Of a stretch of DNA of 36,881 nt, positions 20,832 through 29,599 are shown one piece after another. The position numbers were made by a program, and so were the translations under genes. The notes below the pieces were generated by a model. That model was not told the DNA's origin, made no database searches, and saw only the letters and a list, made by a program, of their open reading frames with translations. The stretch's first letter is position 1. The number at the start of each line of letters is the position of its first letter. Source of the DNA: Bifidobacterium aesculapii (GTDB lineage Bacteria > Actinomycetota > Actinomycetes > Actinomycetales > Bifidobacteriaceae). The DNA lies in assembly GCF_001417815.1 (NCBI RefSeq), contig NZ_BCFK01000048.1, forward strand, positions 1 through 36,881, written 5' to 3'.

Positions 20832-23800
20832 TCAGACCACGGATTGCCCGCCGGGAACCGAATCCACGGTTTCGACGGCATCCGCGTCGGCGTCCTCGGC
20901 ATCGACGGGTTGCATCGTGCCGGAGTGACGGCCGGCGGCGTTGTTCCCGCGCCTGAACCTGCGGGCGGCGACCAGTCCCACGCCGACGGCGAGCAGGGTG
21001 ATCGCCGCGGCGATCACGCCCTGGATGGCGGCGCCGGTGTGGGCGAGCCCGGTCCGGTAGCCGTTCCAGTCGTCGGTGTTGCTGACCACTTCGGTGTCGG
21101 GGCAGACGAGCCTGCCGTCGATCGTGACCGCGTCATCGGGTGCGGACGTCTCGTCCTTGCCGTCGAACGGATCCGGGTCGGAGACGACGCATTCGATCAG
21201 AGGCGTGCCGGTGACCGTGGCGCGGTCGGTGTGATGGTCGGTCACGCCCTTGAGGACGCCCTTGACCTCGACGCTTTCGCCGGGCTTGAGGATGCGGCTG
21301 TCCCAATCGGCGGGGTATTCGAGGTCGGTCACCCGGCCGTCGCCGGCGACCAGTTGGTCCTTGAGGTTCAGGTCCTTGGTTCGGTACCATGCGCCCTGCT
21401 TGGTGTCGGGGTCGGCGGTGCTGGTGTTGGTGATGGTGAACACGATGCGCGTGTCGCCCTGCATGGCCAGCGCGTCCTTGACCTGGTCGCGGTCGCCGGC
21501 CGGCCAGCCGGAGGCCTCGTCCCATTTCTCGATCTTCAGGCTCGGGGTCATGTCGGGCGTGTGCGTCTCGACCTGGTTGGAAGGCCGTTTGGTGCCGTTG
21601 AGGGTTTCGTCGAACCGGTTGGCGATGTGTTCGCCGGTCTTGACGCGCTTGCACTGGATGAACGCGGTCCATGCCTGCTCGCTTTCGTCGTTGCCGCTGA
21701 TGAGGTCGAGCATGCGCTGGGTCGCAGTAACGGTGACCACGCCCTTGTCGTCCTGCGCGAGGGTGAACAGTTCGCCGCCGTATGCGCCGGCGTCGAAGCT
21801 GCTGCCGGCGATCTTCATGCCTTTATGGGCGATCACCTTGCCCTGTTCGGTCAGGTCGCGCATGGCGTACACGGCCCATTGGCCGGTGTACTGGTCGTGC
21901 TCGGTGTCGAGCGGGTCGGTGATGCTCCAGTCGGTGACCTTCTGGTAGGCGCGGTGCGCGGGCAGCACGGAGCTGTCGAGACGGTAGAGGAACAGGCTGT
22001 TGAGGTACACGCTCCGCTTGTCGATGGATTCGCCGTCCACCTTCACGACCACGTCCTTGGACGGGTTGACGGGTTTGAGGGGGTTGGCGACCTCGTTGGT
22101 GTCCTTGCGGGTGTCGTTGACGACCTGCGTGGCCTTGTTCTTCACGATATGTCCGTCGGTGACCTTGATGACGGTCATCGGCAGGATCACCTCGTAGCTC
22201 GTGCCCAGCATCGACTGGTCGATGGCTGGCTCCTTCAACGGGTCGTGGTCCTTCTTTTCGGCGTATTCCTTGAGGTTCTTGGGCTGGGGGTCGCCCTTGA
22301 TGGTCTCGCCGGTGGCCGGCACCTTCGTGTCCGCGGTCTTGGCGTACACGTAGGCGACGCCGTCGATCGCCGCGATGTTGAACTTCGCGGTCACGTCCTT
22401 GCCGGTCGCGGTGTCGGTGACCTCGATGCGCTTGGCGTCAAGGGAGAGGTATTCGTCGTCCCAGTCGTCGGTCATGCCGAGTCTCCAGACCTTGTAGGCC
22501 TGGTTGGTTTGCTTGGCGTCGATAATCACGCGGTAGTAGATCCGGTCGCCCAGCAGGGCGGTCTTGCCGTCGATGCTGATGGACGGGTCGGCCTGGGTGT
22601 CCTTCTTCACCGGCGTGAAGTCGGGAGGCTCGTTCCACACCCTGTTGCTCGGGGTGACCATGTTGTTCAGTGTCAATGCCCACTGGTTGCCGATTTTGGT
22701 GTCCGTGGGCGCGTCCTTGGCGACCGTGCCCTCGAAGCGGACGATGATGCGCGGGTTCGCGCCGTTGCGCCAGTTGGTCTTCACATACCCGTCGGAGAAC
22801 ACGAGGCGCACCGCGTGCTGCGAGTCGTTCCACTGGGTCTCGTACTCGGTTTTCGGGATGAACCTGCCGGTGGACAGATCGGTGACCTCTAGGGTCTGTT
22901 TGTCCACTTCAAGATGCTCGTCATAGGTGTCGGTGACCGCCACCTCACTGACCGAATACACGAGATTGCCGGGCAGATGGGGCTGGGTCTCCAGACGGTA
23001 TTCCACGCGCTGGCCCGGGTAGACGACCTTGCCGTCCACGGACGCCTGGTCGCCTCCCTGAGAGGATTCGCCCACCACGTCCTTGACGACGGGCGGTACG
23101 TAGCCGCAGATCTTCGGCTCGTTCGTGGGGATGGTGTGCGTGTTGACGGTCTGGGAGCCCTTGTTCGTCAGTGACTTGCCATCCGGCGCGGTGCAGAACG
23201 ACAGTTCGTCACTTGCCTTCTTGCCGAAGTCGTCGCGCACCTGTCCCGCGCCCTTGCCATCGGCGTACGCCGCCTTGCCGGGGATGAGCAGCGTGACCTG
23301 CTTCGCGGTCTTCAGCCCCTTCAATCCCTCGCGGTAGGCCTGGCCGGCGGTGGCGGTCACCATGGTGCCTTCCATCGTGATCGTCCACTGGTCGGTGACG
23401 TCCCTGCCGTGATTGGCGATGTCCGTGACGCTGGACTCGCGGTCGGTGCCGGCATCGGCCTCGTACACCTTGATCTTCGACTTGTCATCGGAATCGAACA
23501 GGTAGTCGGCGGCCGACCAGTCGTCCGTGAGCGTCAGGGTTTCCGGAACCTGGATGAGGTTCTTGGCGATGGTGCCGTTGACCACCGACGCGACCCGGTC
23601 GCCGTCCAGAAGCGTCATATTGTCGACGCCGGTCTGGTTGGTCTCCTTCGGGTCGATGACAGCCTCCCACTGGCCCTTCGTGTTCAGACGAATCCAGCTT
23701 TTGTCGGGATTCGGCCGCCATGTATCGAACTGTTTGGTTCCGGCATCGGCTTCGGGCTCCTGGTTCCACTTGCCCCACGCATGGTCCTTGACCTGCTGGA

Positions 23801-25127
23801 AGTCGGAAGGCTTCGACACGGTCACGTCGAAGCTGAACTCGTACACATGATCCATGGGCATCTCGCCCTTGTCCGCCGAGCGAACGGCCGACACCGTGTT
23901 CGATGCCTTGTCCCAATTGATCTCGAACTCGCCGGAAACGTCTCGGTTGCTGTCGGTCCTGTCGATGAGCCTGTAGTTGCTTACGGAGTATTCGACACCG
24001 CTGGGCTCGATCACGTCGCGGAAACGCATCTCGTAGCCGCCGCGACCGGTGCCGTACGTGATCGTGGTGCGGTTCGTCATCCGGTCGGCGCTCACGCCGT
24101 CCTTGATCTTCTTGACCGGGAGCTCGGGCGGCACCGAGCTCACTTTCCAGGATTCGGACGGATCGCGATCCGCGGTGTCCACGGCAGTCTGCATGCGCCC
24201 CTGCTTGGGCACCTGGATGTCGATCCAGTACGAGCCCTCGGCCCAGTATTTCATGCCGAAATCCTTCGGCGAAGCGAGATCGTCGAGTTGGGTGTCTCCA
24301 CTGCTGGAGAAACTAATCGGCCTGCTCGCGCTTTTCGCAGGCAGGTACGGGCCGTTCTCGTAGTGGATGATCGCGGTGCCGTTCAGCGTCTCCTTGATCG
24401 CGGAGCCGCCATTGTCGGCGTGGATGACGTCTCCGATCGGGTCGGTGGAGCCGACCTGCATGTCCGTCTTCTGCTTATGGCTGGTGGTCACGTTCAGCTT
24501 GTAATCGACCGGCGGCTGGTTCTGCGCCAGCACGATCACGCGGAACGAGGCGTTCGGGTTGGAATTGATCGACTCCTGCGCCAGCGAGTCAACGCTGCGC
24601 GTGCCAAGCTTGTCCTTCCAGGTCGTCGAGGTCGAATACTTCTGACCCTGATACGTGTAGTCTCCCTTCGCCTCGGCCTTCCACTGCGCCTCCCAACGGC
24701 TCTTCGCGTTCGAGCTCACGTAGCTGCCATTGAACGAACCATCCGCCAGACGCACGTAGCCCACCGCCACCAGACGGCAGTCCGCGTTCCCGTCACCCGT
24801 ATAGGAACGCTGGCACTCATCGATCGCGTCGCTCAAAGTCTTGTTCATGTTCACGAACTGGTTCTGCCCGTTCGTCAGATCGGACGACAGACGCACCTTC
24901 GCGTCGCTCAGCGCCGTCTTCATGCCATCCAATGTGGCCGGCCATGAATCCTTGTAGATCCAATGCGCATCGGCCGTCTGCGTCGGGCCCCCACCCGAAC
25001 CGCCGCCATCCTCTCCGGAACCACCGCCGCCGTTATCGGCCAACGCGACCGGAACCAGGCATGCCAGCAGCGCAGCGGCGGCCGTGATCGACGCCACCAC
25101 GCTGACGCTTTTCCTCCCGAACCTCAT
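20832..25127 (-). CDS. Large cell-wall-anchored surface protein, isopeptide-type adhesin
   Basis: This 1431-residue protein has a Sec signal peptide (residues 1-30, cleavage after VALA), a short Gly-rich linker, then a tandem series of Ig-like domains of the fimbrial isopeptide-forming/agglutinin type. Recurrent blocks with VDGKVVYPGQRVEYRLE, IDGKTALLGDRIYYRVI and VDGESIDKRSVYLNSLFLYRL each begin a new domain, followed by VTDTYDEHLEVD, MTDDWDDEYLSLD and ITDPLDTEHDQYT. Near the N-terminus two Cys (DECQRSYTGDGNADC) may form a disulphide. The C-terminus has the sorting motif LAHTG (1361-1365), a membrane span and RRFRR. Unusually, about 38 mostly acidic residues follow the positive charges, where sortase substrates normally end. 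AAGGA precedes the ATG. It is probably an adhesin for host glycans or mucus; the ligand is unknown. Confidence 0.88.
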   Translation of the reverse strand: MRFGRKSVSVVASITAAAALLACLVPVALADNGGGGSGEDGGGSGGGPTQTADAHWIYKDSWPATLDGMKTALSDAKVRLSSDLTNGQNQFVNMNKTLSDAIDECQRSYTGDGNADCRLVAVGYVRLADGSFNGSYVSSNAKSRWEAQWKAEAKGDYTYQGQKYSTSTTWKDKLGTRSVDSLAQESINSNPNASFRVIVLAQNQPPVDYKLNVTTSHKQKTDMQVGSTDPIGDVIHADNGGSAIKETLNGTAIIHYENGPYLPAKSASRPISFSSSGDTQLDDLASPKDFGMKYWAEGSYWIDIQVPKQGRMQTAVDTADRDPSESWKVSSVPPELPVKKIKDGVSADRMTNRTTITYGTGRGGYEMRFRDVIEPSGVEYSVSNYRLIDRTDSNRDVSGEFEINWDKASNTVSAVRSADKGEMPMDHVYEFSFDVTVSKPSDFQQVKDHAWGKWNQEPEADAGTKQFDTWRPNPDKSWIRLNTKGQWEAVIDPKETNQTGVDNMTLLDGDRVASVVNGTIAKNLIQVPETLTLTDDWSAADYLFDSDDKSKIKVYEADAGTDRESSVTDIANHGRDVTDQWTITMEGTMVTATAGQAYREGLKGLKTAKQVTLLIPGKAAYADGKGAGQVRDDFGKKASDELSFCTAPDGKSLTNKGSQTVNTHTIPTNEPKICGYVPPVVKDVVGESSQGGDQASVDGKVVYPGQRVEYRLETQPHLPGNLVYSVSEVAVTDTYDEHLEVDKQTLEVTDLSTGRFIPKTEYETQWNDSQHAVRLVFSDGYVKTNWRNGANPRIIVRFEGTVAKDAPTDTKIGNQWALTLNNMVTPSNRVWNEPPDFTPVKKDTQADPSISIDGKTALLGDRIYYRVIIDAKQTNQAYKVWRLGMTDDWDDEYLSLDAKRIEVTDTATGKDVTAKFNIAAIDGVAYVYAKTADTKVPATGETIKGDPQPKNLKEYAEKKDHDPLKEPAIDQSMLGTSYEVILPMTVIKVTDGHIVKNKATQVVNDTRKDTNEVANPLKPVNPSKDVVVKVDGESIDKRSVYLNSLFLYRLDSSVLPAHRAYQKVTDWSITDPLDTEHDQYTGQWAVYAMRDLTEQGKVIAHKGMKIAGSSFDAGAYGGELFTLAQDDKGVVTVTATQRMLDLISGNDESEQAWTAFIQCKRVKTGEHIANRFDETLNGTKRPSNQVETHTPDMTPSLKIEKWDEASGWPAGDRDQVKDALAMQGDTRIVFTITNTSTADPDTKQGAWYRTKDLNLKDQLVAGDGRVTDLEYPADWDSRILKPGESVEVKGVLKGVTDHHTDRATVTGTPLIECVVSDPDPFDGKDETSAPDDAVTIDGRLVCPDTEVVSNTDDWNGYRTGLAHTGAAIQGVIAAAITLLAVGVGLVAARRFRRGNNAAGRHSGTMQPVDAEDADADAVETVDSVPGGQSVV

Positions 25128-25476
25128 ACGGAATCCTTTCCCTCATGCGACAGAAGCGCTTTTCTCCGGGAAAGAGAGGAAACGGGGACTCCAGAACCCG
25201 CCTCCTCCCGGGTCCCTGGAAGAAAAGCACGCCCGCAAGCCCGACGGCAAACCGCCGGACCCCGAACGCATCACCAGCATCACCCCACGTCGAGTTCCTC
25301 CGCGGCGGACAGACGTTGCCTCGATCGAACCATCTCATCGTGGATCGGGGCTGTTGCGTCGCTCTGGTTATGATCTGATTGCGAAACGCGGCGGTATACA
25401 TACAGGTCACATTGTATAATAGTCATGTATTTCAATTAAAAATTGACTATTATGAGTTTTAGGGAATGGCAATGCG
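25128..25476. other. Intergenic region between divergent adhesin and ATPase genes
   Basis: This 349-bp stretch holds the 5' leaders of both genes and no supportable gene. The first 250 bp are GC-rich without a clear structure. The last 100 bp turn sharply AT-rich and contain the inverted repeat listed separately. The adhesin's promoter is not evident. Confidence 0.6.
25415..25453 (+). promoter_or_regulatory. Likely promoter and 10-bp inverted repeat upstream of the defence-like operon
   Basis: ATAATAGTCA (25416-25425) and TGACTATTAT (25444-25453) are exact inverted repeats 18 nt apart. A consensus -10 TATAAT lies at 25415-25420, overlapping the left arm, without a clear -35. The arrangement suggests a regulator that binds both arms and shuts the ATPase operon, the adhesin gene, or both. 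Confidence 0.55.
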
Positions 25477-26964
25477 ATGATTCGTTTGAAAAGACTTGTT
25501 CTGGACGACATGAGGAACATATCGCATGGCGTCCTGGATTTCGATGATCTGCCCGCCGGTGGTAGCGTCACGGGCGTTTACGGGCAGAACGGGTCCGGTA
25601 AGACCACCGTCATCGACGCCATCGGGATACTGCGCGCGCTGTTGTCCGGGAATATGCTGCCGGATACCGCCGGTGATGTCGTCAGCGCCAGCGCCGGTTC
25701 GGCGACCGTGACGGCGACGTTCCTCATTGGAGACAGGCAGAAGCCCAGCTATCTTGAGTACAGGGTGTCCATGTGCAAGGCGAACCAGGATTCGACGCGG
25801 GCGCGAGTCGTCGCCGAATCGGTGCGCATCGGCGACGATCCCTCACGCTTGGGCCGTGAGGTGCTGGGGCATCGTATGGAGGATTCCGAGGCGGACGGGT
25901 TCGTGTCGACCCCGGTCTACGTGTGGCGTTCCATCGAGGCGATCGCTTCGGTGAAGACCGTGGTCTCGCGCACCGCGGATCGCGCGTACATGGAGGGGCG
26001 CTCGTTCCTGTTCTCCCGGTGCGCCACGCTCGACGATCGGCCGGACGCCGAGTTCCTGATCGACTGGGTGGCGGCCCGCGTGCGGGAGGCGAACGGCGTG
26101 TCCTCCAGATCGTTGACGTATATCAACGAGCGTTTCGGCGAGTTCGTTCGCCTGCGCGAGGCCCTGTGCGGCTATGCAACCAACGACATCTTCGTGTCCA
26201 CCACTCGTCGCGGCTCCTACGCCGCGTTCGCGATCATCCCGATCATGGAGGAGAACCCGGCTGGCCGTAACACGGAGTTCGCGTTCGACCTGCTGCAGCC
26301 CAATCCGCTGACCCCCGGCCAGGCGAAACGGCTCGGACAGACCGTGGAATCCTTCGACCGCATCCTGCCCACCATCGTGCCCGGCCTGCACGTCCTGCTG
26401 AAGACCGGCACCGCGCCTTCCGGCAAGGACGGCGAAGACCGGGTCACCGCGGAACTGTTCTCCCGCCGCGGCGACGTCACGGTTCCCTTCCGCTGCGAGA
26501 GCGAGGGCATCATACGCATCACCGCGCTGCTCGGCTACCTCAAGCACGCGTACAACGACGAGAACGCGCTGGTCGCCGTGGACGAGTTCGACTCCGGCGT
26601 GTTCGAGCTGCTGCTCGGCGACATGCTGGGCCAGCTGGCGGACGGGTGCGCGGGGCAACTGGTGTTCACAGCCCATAACCTGCGGGCGTTGGAGGTGCTG
26701 CCGAACAGCTGCATCCGCACGACGGTGACCGATCCCAATAATCGGTTCGCGACCATTCCCCGCAAGTCCTCCACGAACAACCAGCGCCGACGGTACCTGA
26801 CAATCAGCGAACTCGGATGGAACGGTCCGGACATCTACGATTCGCCCATCCCGCGCATGTTCGGCAACAGCCTCTACGCCGCCGGCCACCCCGACGAGGA
26901 CGACGACATCGATGACGATCTGGCAGCACTCAACGCCGCCGGGACGGAGGCGGACCGTGGCTAA
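25477..26964 (+). CDS. AAA_21-like ABC-type ATPase, probable anti-phage defence component
   Basis: The 495-residue ATPase resembles the OLD/AAA15/AAA_21 group. An N-terminal IRLKRLVLDDMRNISHGVLDF leads into Walker A GQNGSGKTT (Lys42). The signature-like ESEGIIRITALL, Walker B ALVAVDEFDSG (Asp369, Glu370) and H-loop FTAHNLRALE follow in order. The C-terminus is acidic. It has no TOPRIM domain of its own; the next gene, overlapping by 8 nt, supplies one. This ATPase plus TOPRIM pairing is the plan of PARIS and of split OLD-type systems. AGGGAA precedes the start. Alternatives are a DNA-repair or element-maintenance ATPase. Confidence 0.85.
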   Translation: MIRLKRLVLDDMRNISHGVLDFDDLPAGGSVTGVYGQNGSGKTTVIDAIGILRALLSGNMLPDTAGDVVSASAGSATVTATFLIGDRQKPSYLEYRVSMCKANQDSTRARVVAESVRIGDDPSRLGREVLGHRMEDSEADGFVSTPVYVWRSIEAIASVKTVVSRTADRAYMEGRSFLFSRCATLDDRPDAEFLIDWVAARVREANGVSSRSLTYINERFGEFVRLREALCGYATNDIFVSTTRRGSYAAFAIIPIMEENPAGRNTEFAFDLLQPNPLTPGQAKRLGQTVESFDRILPTIVPGLHVLLKTGTAPSGKDGEDRVTAELFSRRGDVTVPFRCESEGIIRITALLGYLKHAYNDENALVAVDEFDSGVFELLLGDMLGQLADGCAGQLVFTAHNLRALEVLPNSCIRTTVTDPNNRFATIPRKSSTNNQRRRYLTISELGWNGPDIYDSPIPRMFGNSLYAAGHPDEDDDIDDDLAALNAAGTEADRG

Positions 26965-27721
26965 ACGCAAGATCGTCCTGCTGGTCGTGGAGGGCGCGAG
27001 CGACGCCAGCCTGCTCGTGCCGGCGTTCTCGGCGTTGATCGAGAACCGCCTGTTCCAAGGTCAGGAATTCCATTGCGACGTGCTGACTGCACCGAACCAC
27101 CGCGAGGAATTCCACCGGCGCAACGGGTTCTACCCCGCGGACAAACCCTCGCAAACCGTGCGCGAACTCGTGGAGTACTACCTCAAAGACCATGACCGCA
27201 CATGGGGACAGCTTGGCAATATTGTCCAGATCTGCGATCTGGACGGCGCGTTTGCGCCCGACGACTGCGTGAGGGAGGATGCGTCAGCGGAAGGGACCCT
27301 ATATTCAACGACCGACATCATCACTGCGAACCGCACCTCCCTGATCGCCGACCGGACGGTCAAGCGAAACGGCGTGGACGCTCTGCTGAAACTCGACGGA
27401 TTCAGGAAGAAGCAGGGCAGTCGCACCGTCTTGATTCCATACCGTCTGTTCTATGTCAGCCGCAATCTCGAACACGCGTTCCGCGGCAGGACCGACAATT
27501 TGGACGCACAGCATAAGCAGAGCGGCGCCATCAAACTGGCCGACCGCTTCACGCAGAACCCGAACCTGTTCTCGACGACCCTTCAATCCCTGCGACGCAT
27601 ACACGGCAACCCGGCCACCTGGGAGGAATCCTGGCAATACGCCATGCAGGACCTCCACTCACTCGAACGTGGCAGCAACCTCGCATTCGTGGAACCATAC
27701 CTTGCAGGCGAACTACAATAG
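26957..27721 (+). CDS. TOPRIM-like protein paired with the ATPase
   Basis: The 254-residue product starts at GTG (26957) behind GGAGGCGG, overlapping the ATPase stop by 8 nt. The next possible start upstream (26912) would add 15 residues inside the ATPase gene. The N-terminus KIVLLVVEGASDASLL has the conserved Glu12 of a TOPRIM fold, and ICDLDG (Asp94, Asp96) supplies the DxD motif, the acidic residues that bind metal in OLD-family nucleases. The rest contains FYVSRNLEHAF and a helical C-terminal part that I do not recognise. By analogy with AriB of PARIS or RloB-like proteins it may be a nuclease effector held in check by the ATPase. The two-gene pairing is clear; the function is inference. 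Confidence 0.75.
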   Translation: MAKRKIVLLVVEGASDASLLVPAFSALIENRLFQGQEFHCDVLTAPNHREEFHRRNGFYPADKPSQTVRELVEYYLKDHDRTWGQLGNIVQICDLDGAFAPDDCVREDASAEGTLYSTTDIITANRTSLIADRTVKRNGVDALLKLDGFRKKQGSRTVLIPYRLFYVSRNLEHAFRGRTDNLDAQHKQSGAIKLADRFTQNPNLFSTTLQSLRRIHGNPATWEESWQYAMQDLHSLERGSNLAFVEPYLAGELQ

Positions 27722-27984
27722 GTCATCCGTAGCTGGATAGCCTGGAGTCGCATTAGCAATCCTAGGACCATCCGGCTGCGGACGCGAATTATGGTTAAGA
27801 ATATAGACTTAGAGTATTTGTAACATAACGCAGAGGTCGTCTATAATATTATATTTTGCATCTATTTCAGCTTCGACAAATGCGAGCATGATGTAGATAA
27901 TGAGGACTATATGGAACGCGGATTCGCAGTCGATAAGACATTGTCGATGAATTGCAAATGATTACATACAAGGAAGTATACAAT
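27722..27984. other. AT-rich intergenic region before the membrane protein gene
   Basis: The sequence shifts from GC-rich to strongly AT-rich at about 27780. It has A/T runs that could hold promoters (for example TATAATATTATA around 27841-27853), but no unambiguous box pair, no hairpin and no gene. It probably marks the junction of acquired DNA. Confidence 0.6.
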
Positions 27985-29157
27985 ATGACAAAACATGAAA
28001 AGCATATCTCCACACCTTATAAAAGTCCGCTATATCGCAGTAATGAATATCATATTTCGGTTGGTAATCCGGGAATCGACCTAGATAGTATATATACTGA
28101 CAACAAGGTTGAAAACGCTGAATTTTTACGATGGCTTGGATACGAGTCTTTCTGGCTTATTATTGGAATAATATTATCCTCTATTTCAGCCATAGCCCAT
28201 CATTGTAAGGAATTATCTTTAAATGAGTTGCCAGAAAAATCTTCTTGGAACAAGACGGAATCTATACTAAAAGCTTTCCCCTGTTTTGCAGAAGATGCAG
28301 GCCTGTCTATTATCCTCGCTCTATTGGCGATAGTTGCGGGTCTTTCCGTGGGTATCGCAGTTGAGGATCTTTCAAAAAACCATATGTTTAGATTCAGATC
28401 TATGGGTAGAACGCTCATACGATTCAGTAATCTTTCCGTCTGCTTTCTCGGCCTGTCATCCGCTAGTCTGATCCTCCGGTATGGGAAAGGACTTGGTGTT
28501 CTTCTTATTTTCGGTTTATTGTTTTGTTTCACTATGCTTTACGGCATAGGCGATATATCTGTGAATTATCGTACTCGATTGAAGGAATTATCCAATAGAT
28601 TGCACGAAGCGGAAAAAGAGCTATGCAATGTCGCCAATAGGAAAAGAAAGCGCCATGTGTTTCGCAGTGTAGGAAGATGGAATAGGACTCTTAATGGTAT
28701 CGGATTGTCGTTTGTGATTCTGGTCTATGTTTGCTCATCCGTGCATCAGCATAAGTTATTGTTGGCCAATTTGGTGATTTCTTTTACATTGATTGTTTTT
28801 TACTGGTTGTCAGTTTACGTTCTAGGAAGTATCCTTTATGATTCAATAAAGGTGTTTGAAGGATTGACGAAAGAAATTCGTCCACTAAAAATACTTTATT
28901 GTATTGCATTGTCGGTTTTCTCATTTATTGCATCAATGTATTTAAGTATGATTTTTATTCTTACGTCTCATCAATGCCTGTTTTATGTAAGCTGTGTTTT
29001 ATTGTTTATCCTATTGCTTTATATCTGCTACTTTTCTTTATCGTCAAAAAATAGGCGGTTCCTGTTTATTGAAACAAGAACCGCAAAACTAAAGAAAGAC
29101 GTCAGTTTAACTCGGCGACTTATTGACCTAATGCAATCTGAGGAACAATTGGTTTAA
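27985..29157 (+). CDS. AT-rich multi-pass membrane protein of unknown function
   Basis: The 390-residue product has about eight hydrophobic segments in two groups separated by a cytoplasmic coiled-coil-like stretch (LKELSNRLHEAEKELCNVANRKRKR) and ends in a second polar tail (RTAKLKKDVSLTRRLIDLM). The start at 27985 was chosen because AGGAAG lies 8 nt upstream; an ATG at 27952 has no such site. Base and codon use are much more AT-rich than everything around it, a sign of transfer from a low-GC donor. It follows the ATPase/TOPRIM pair by 263 nt on the same strand and could be a membrane effector of the defence system, but there is no overlap or shared promoter to prove it. No family recognised. 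Confidence 0.75.
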   Translation: MTKHEKHISTPYKSPLYRSNEYHISVGNPGIDLDSIYTDNKVENAEFLRWLGYESFWLIIGIILSSISAIAHHCKELSLNELPEKSSWNKTESILKAFPCFAEDAGLSIILALLAIVAGLSVGIAVEDLSKNHMFRFRSMGRTLIRFSNLSVCFLGLSSASLILRYGKGLGVLLIFGLLFCFTMLYGIGDISVNYRTRLKELSNRLHEAEKELCNVANRKRKRHVFRSVGRWNRTLNGIGLSFVILVYVCSSVHQHKLLLANLVISFTLIVFYWLSVYVLGSILYDSIKVFEGLTKEIRPLKILYCIALSVFSFIASMYLSMIFILTSHQCLFYVSCVLLFILLLYICYFSLSSKNRRFLFIETRTAKLKKDVSLTRRLIDLMQSEEQLV

Positions 29158-29457
29158 TCGGGTTAATTTTCTATATCTATCAAAGTGATTATCGTTCGGG
29201 TCATGTATATTTTTTAACGTTTTAATGACGCAGATAGCGAAAGCGCCAATGATAGCGATGGCGGCGAGGATTGCCAGTTTGGTTTCACGGCGTTCCTTGG
29301 CCGCCATGTCGGCTTGTCGGTTGGCTAGGGCTTCGGCTTCGGCGGCGACGCCGCTGGCGGCGATGGCCGCGATGTGCGCGCTCATCTGGTCTTCGAGCGT
29401 GGAATCCTCGCTCGTGCCGTCGAAGGGCTCCTCGTTTTCGTTATGGTTGTCGTTCAT
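29128..29457 (-). CDS. Small C-terminally membrane-anchored protein
   Basis: The 109-residue protein has an acidic N-terminus (MNDNHNENEEPFDGTSEDS), an alanine-rich helix (AEAEALANRQADMAAKERRE) and one membrane span (LAILAAIAIIGAFAICVI) followed by a short tail. GGAGCAGAG precedes the ATG at 29457. Its last 30 nt overlap the 3' end of the convergent AT-rich membrane gene, so its own C-terminus is encoded in AT-rich DNA. It is the last gene of the minus-strand ParA/WhiB unit. Function unknown. Confidence 0.65.
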   Translation of the reverse strand: MNDNHNENEEPFDGTSEDSTLEDQMSAHIAAIAASGVAAEAEALANRQADMAAKERRETKLAILAAIAIIGAFAICVIKTLKNIHDPNDNHFDRYRKLTRLNQLFLRLH

Positions 29458-29474
29458 GGCTCTGCTCCGTTCCT

Positions 29475-29598
29475 GCTTGTTGGATTGTTTGCTTTCCTGA
29501 TTGTTGGCTTGCTTGATTGCTTGCATGTCCGCTTGCCTGCATGCAATCAGGTTTGATTGTTGGATTGTTTGATTGTCTGCATGCAGGCTTGTCTGCTT
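29475..29598. repeat. Tetranucleotide-like tract A, intercistronic
   Basis: A degenerate array of GATT, GCTT and GTTT units (plus-strand reading) fills the gap between the 135-residue and 109-residue genes. It contains GATTGTTTGATTGTCTG (29563-29579), also present in tract C. As mRNA the minus-strand transcript would be an unstructured CAA/AAC-rich linker just after one stop and before the next ribosome site. Confidence 0.8.
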
Positions 29599-29599
29599 G

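Noticed and set aside
20700..22892. 730-codon plus-strand frame opposite the adhesin
   Set aside because: Gly/Val-rich antisense frame with no domain; it starts inside the terminator hairpin.
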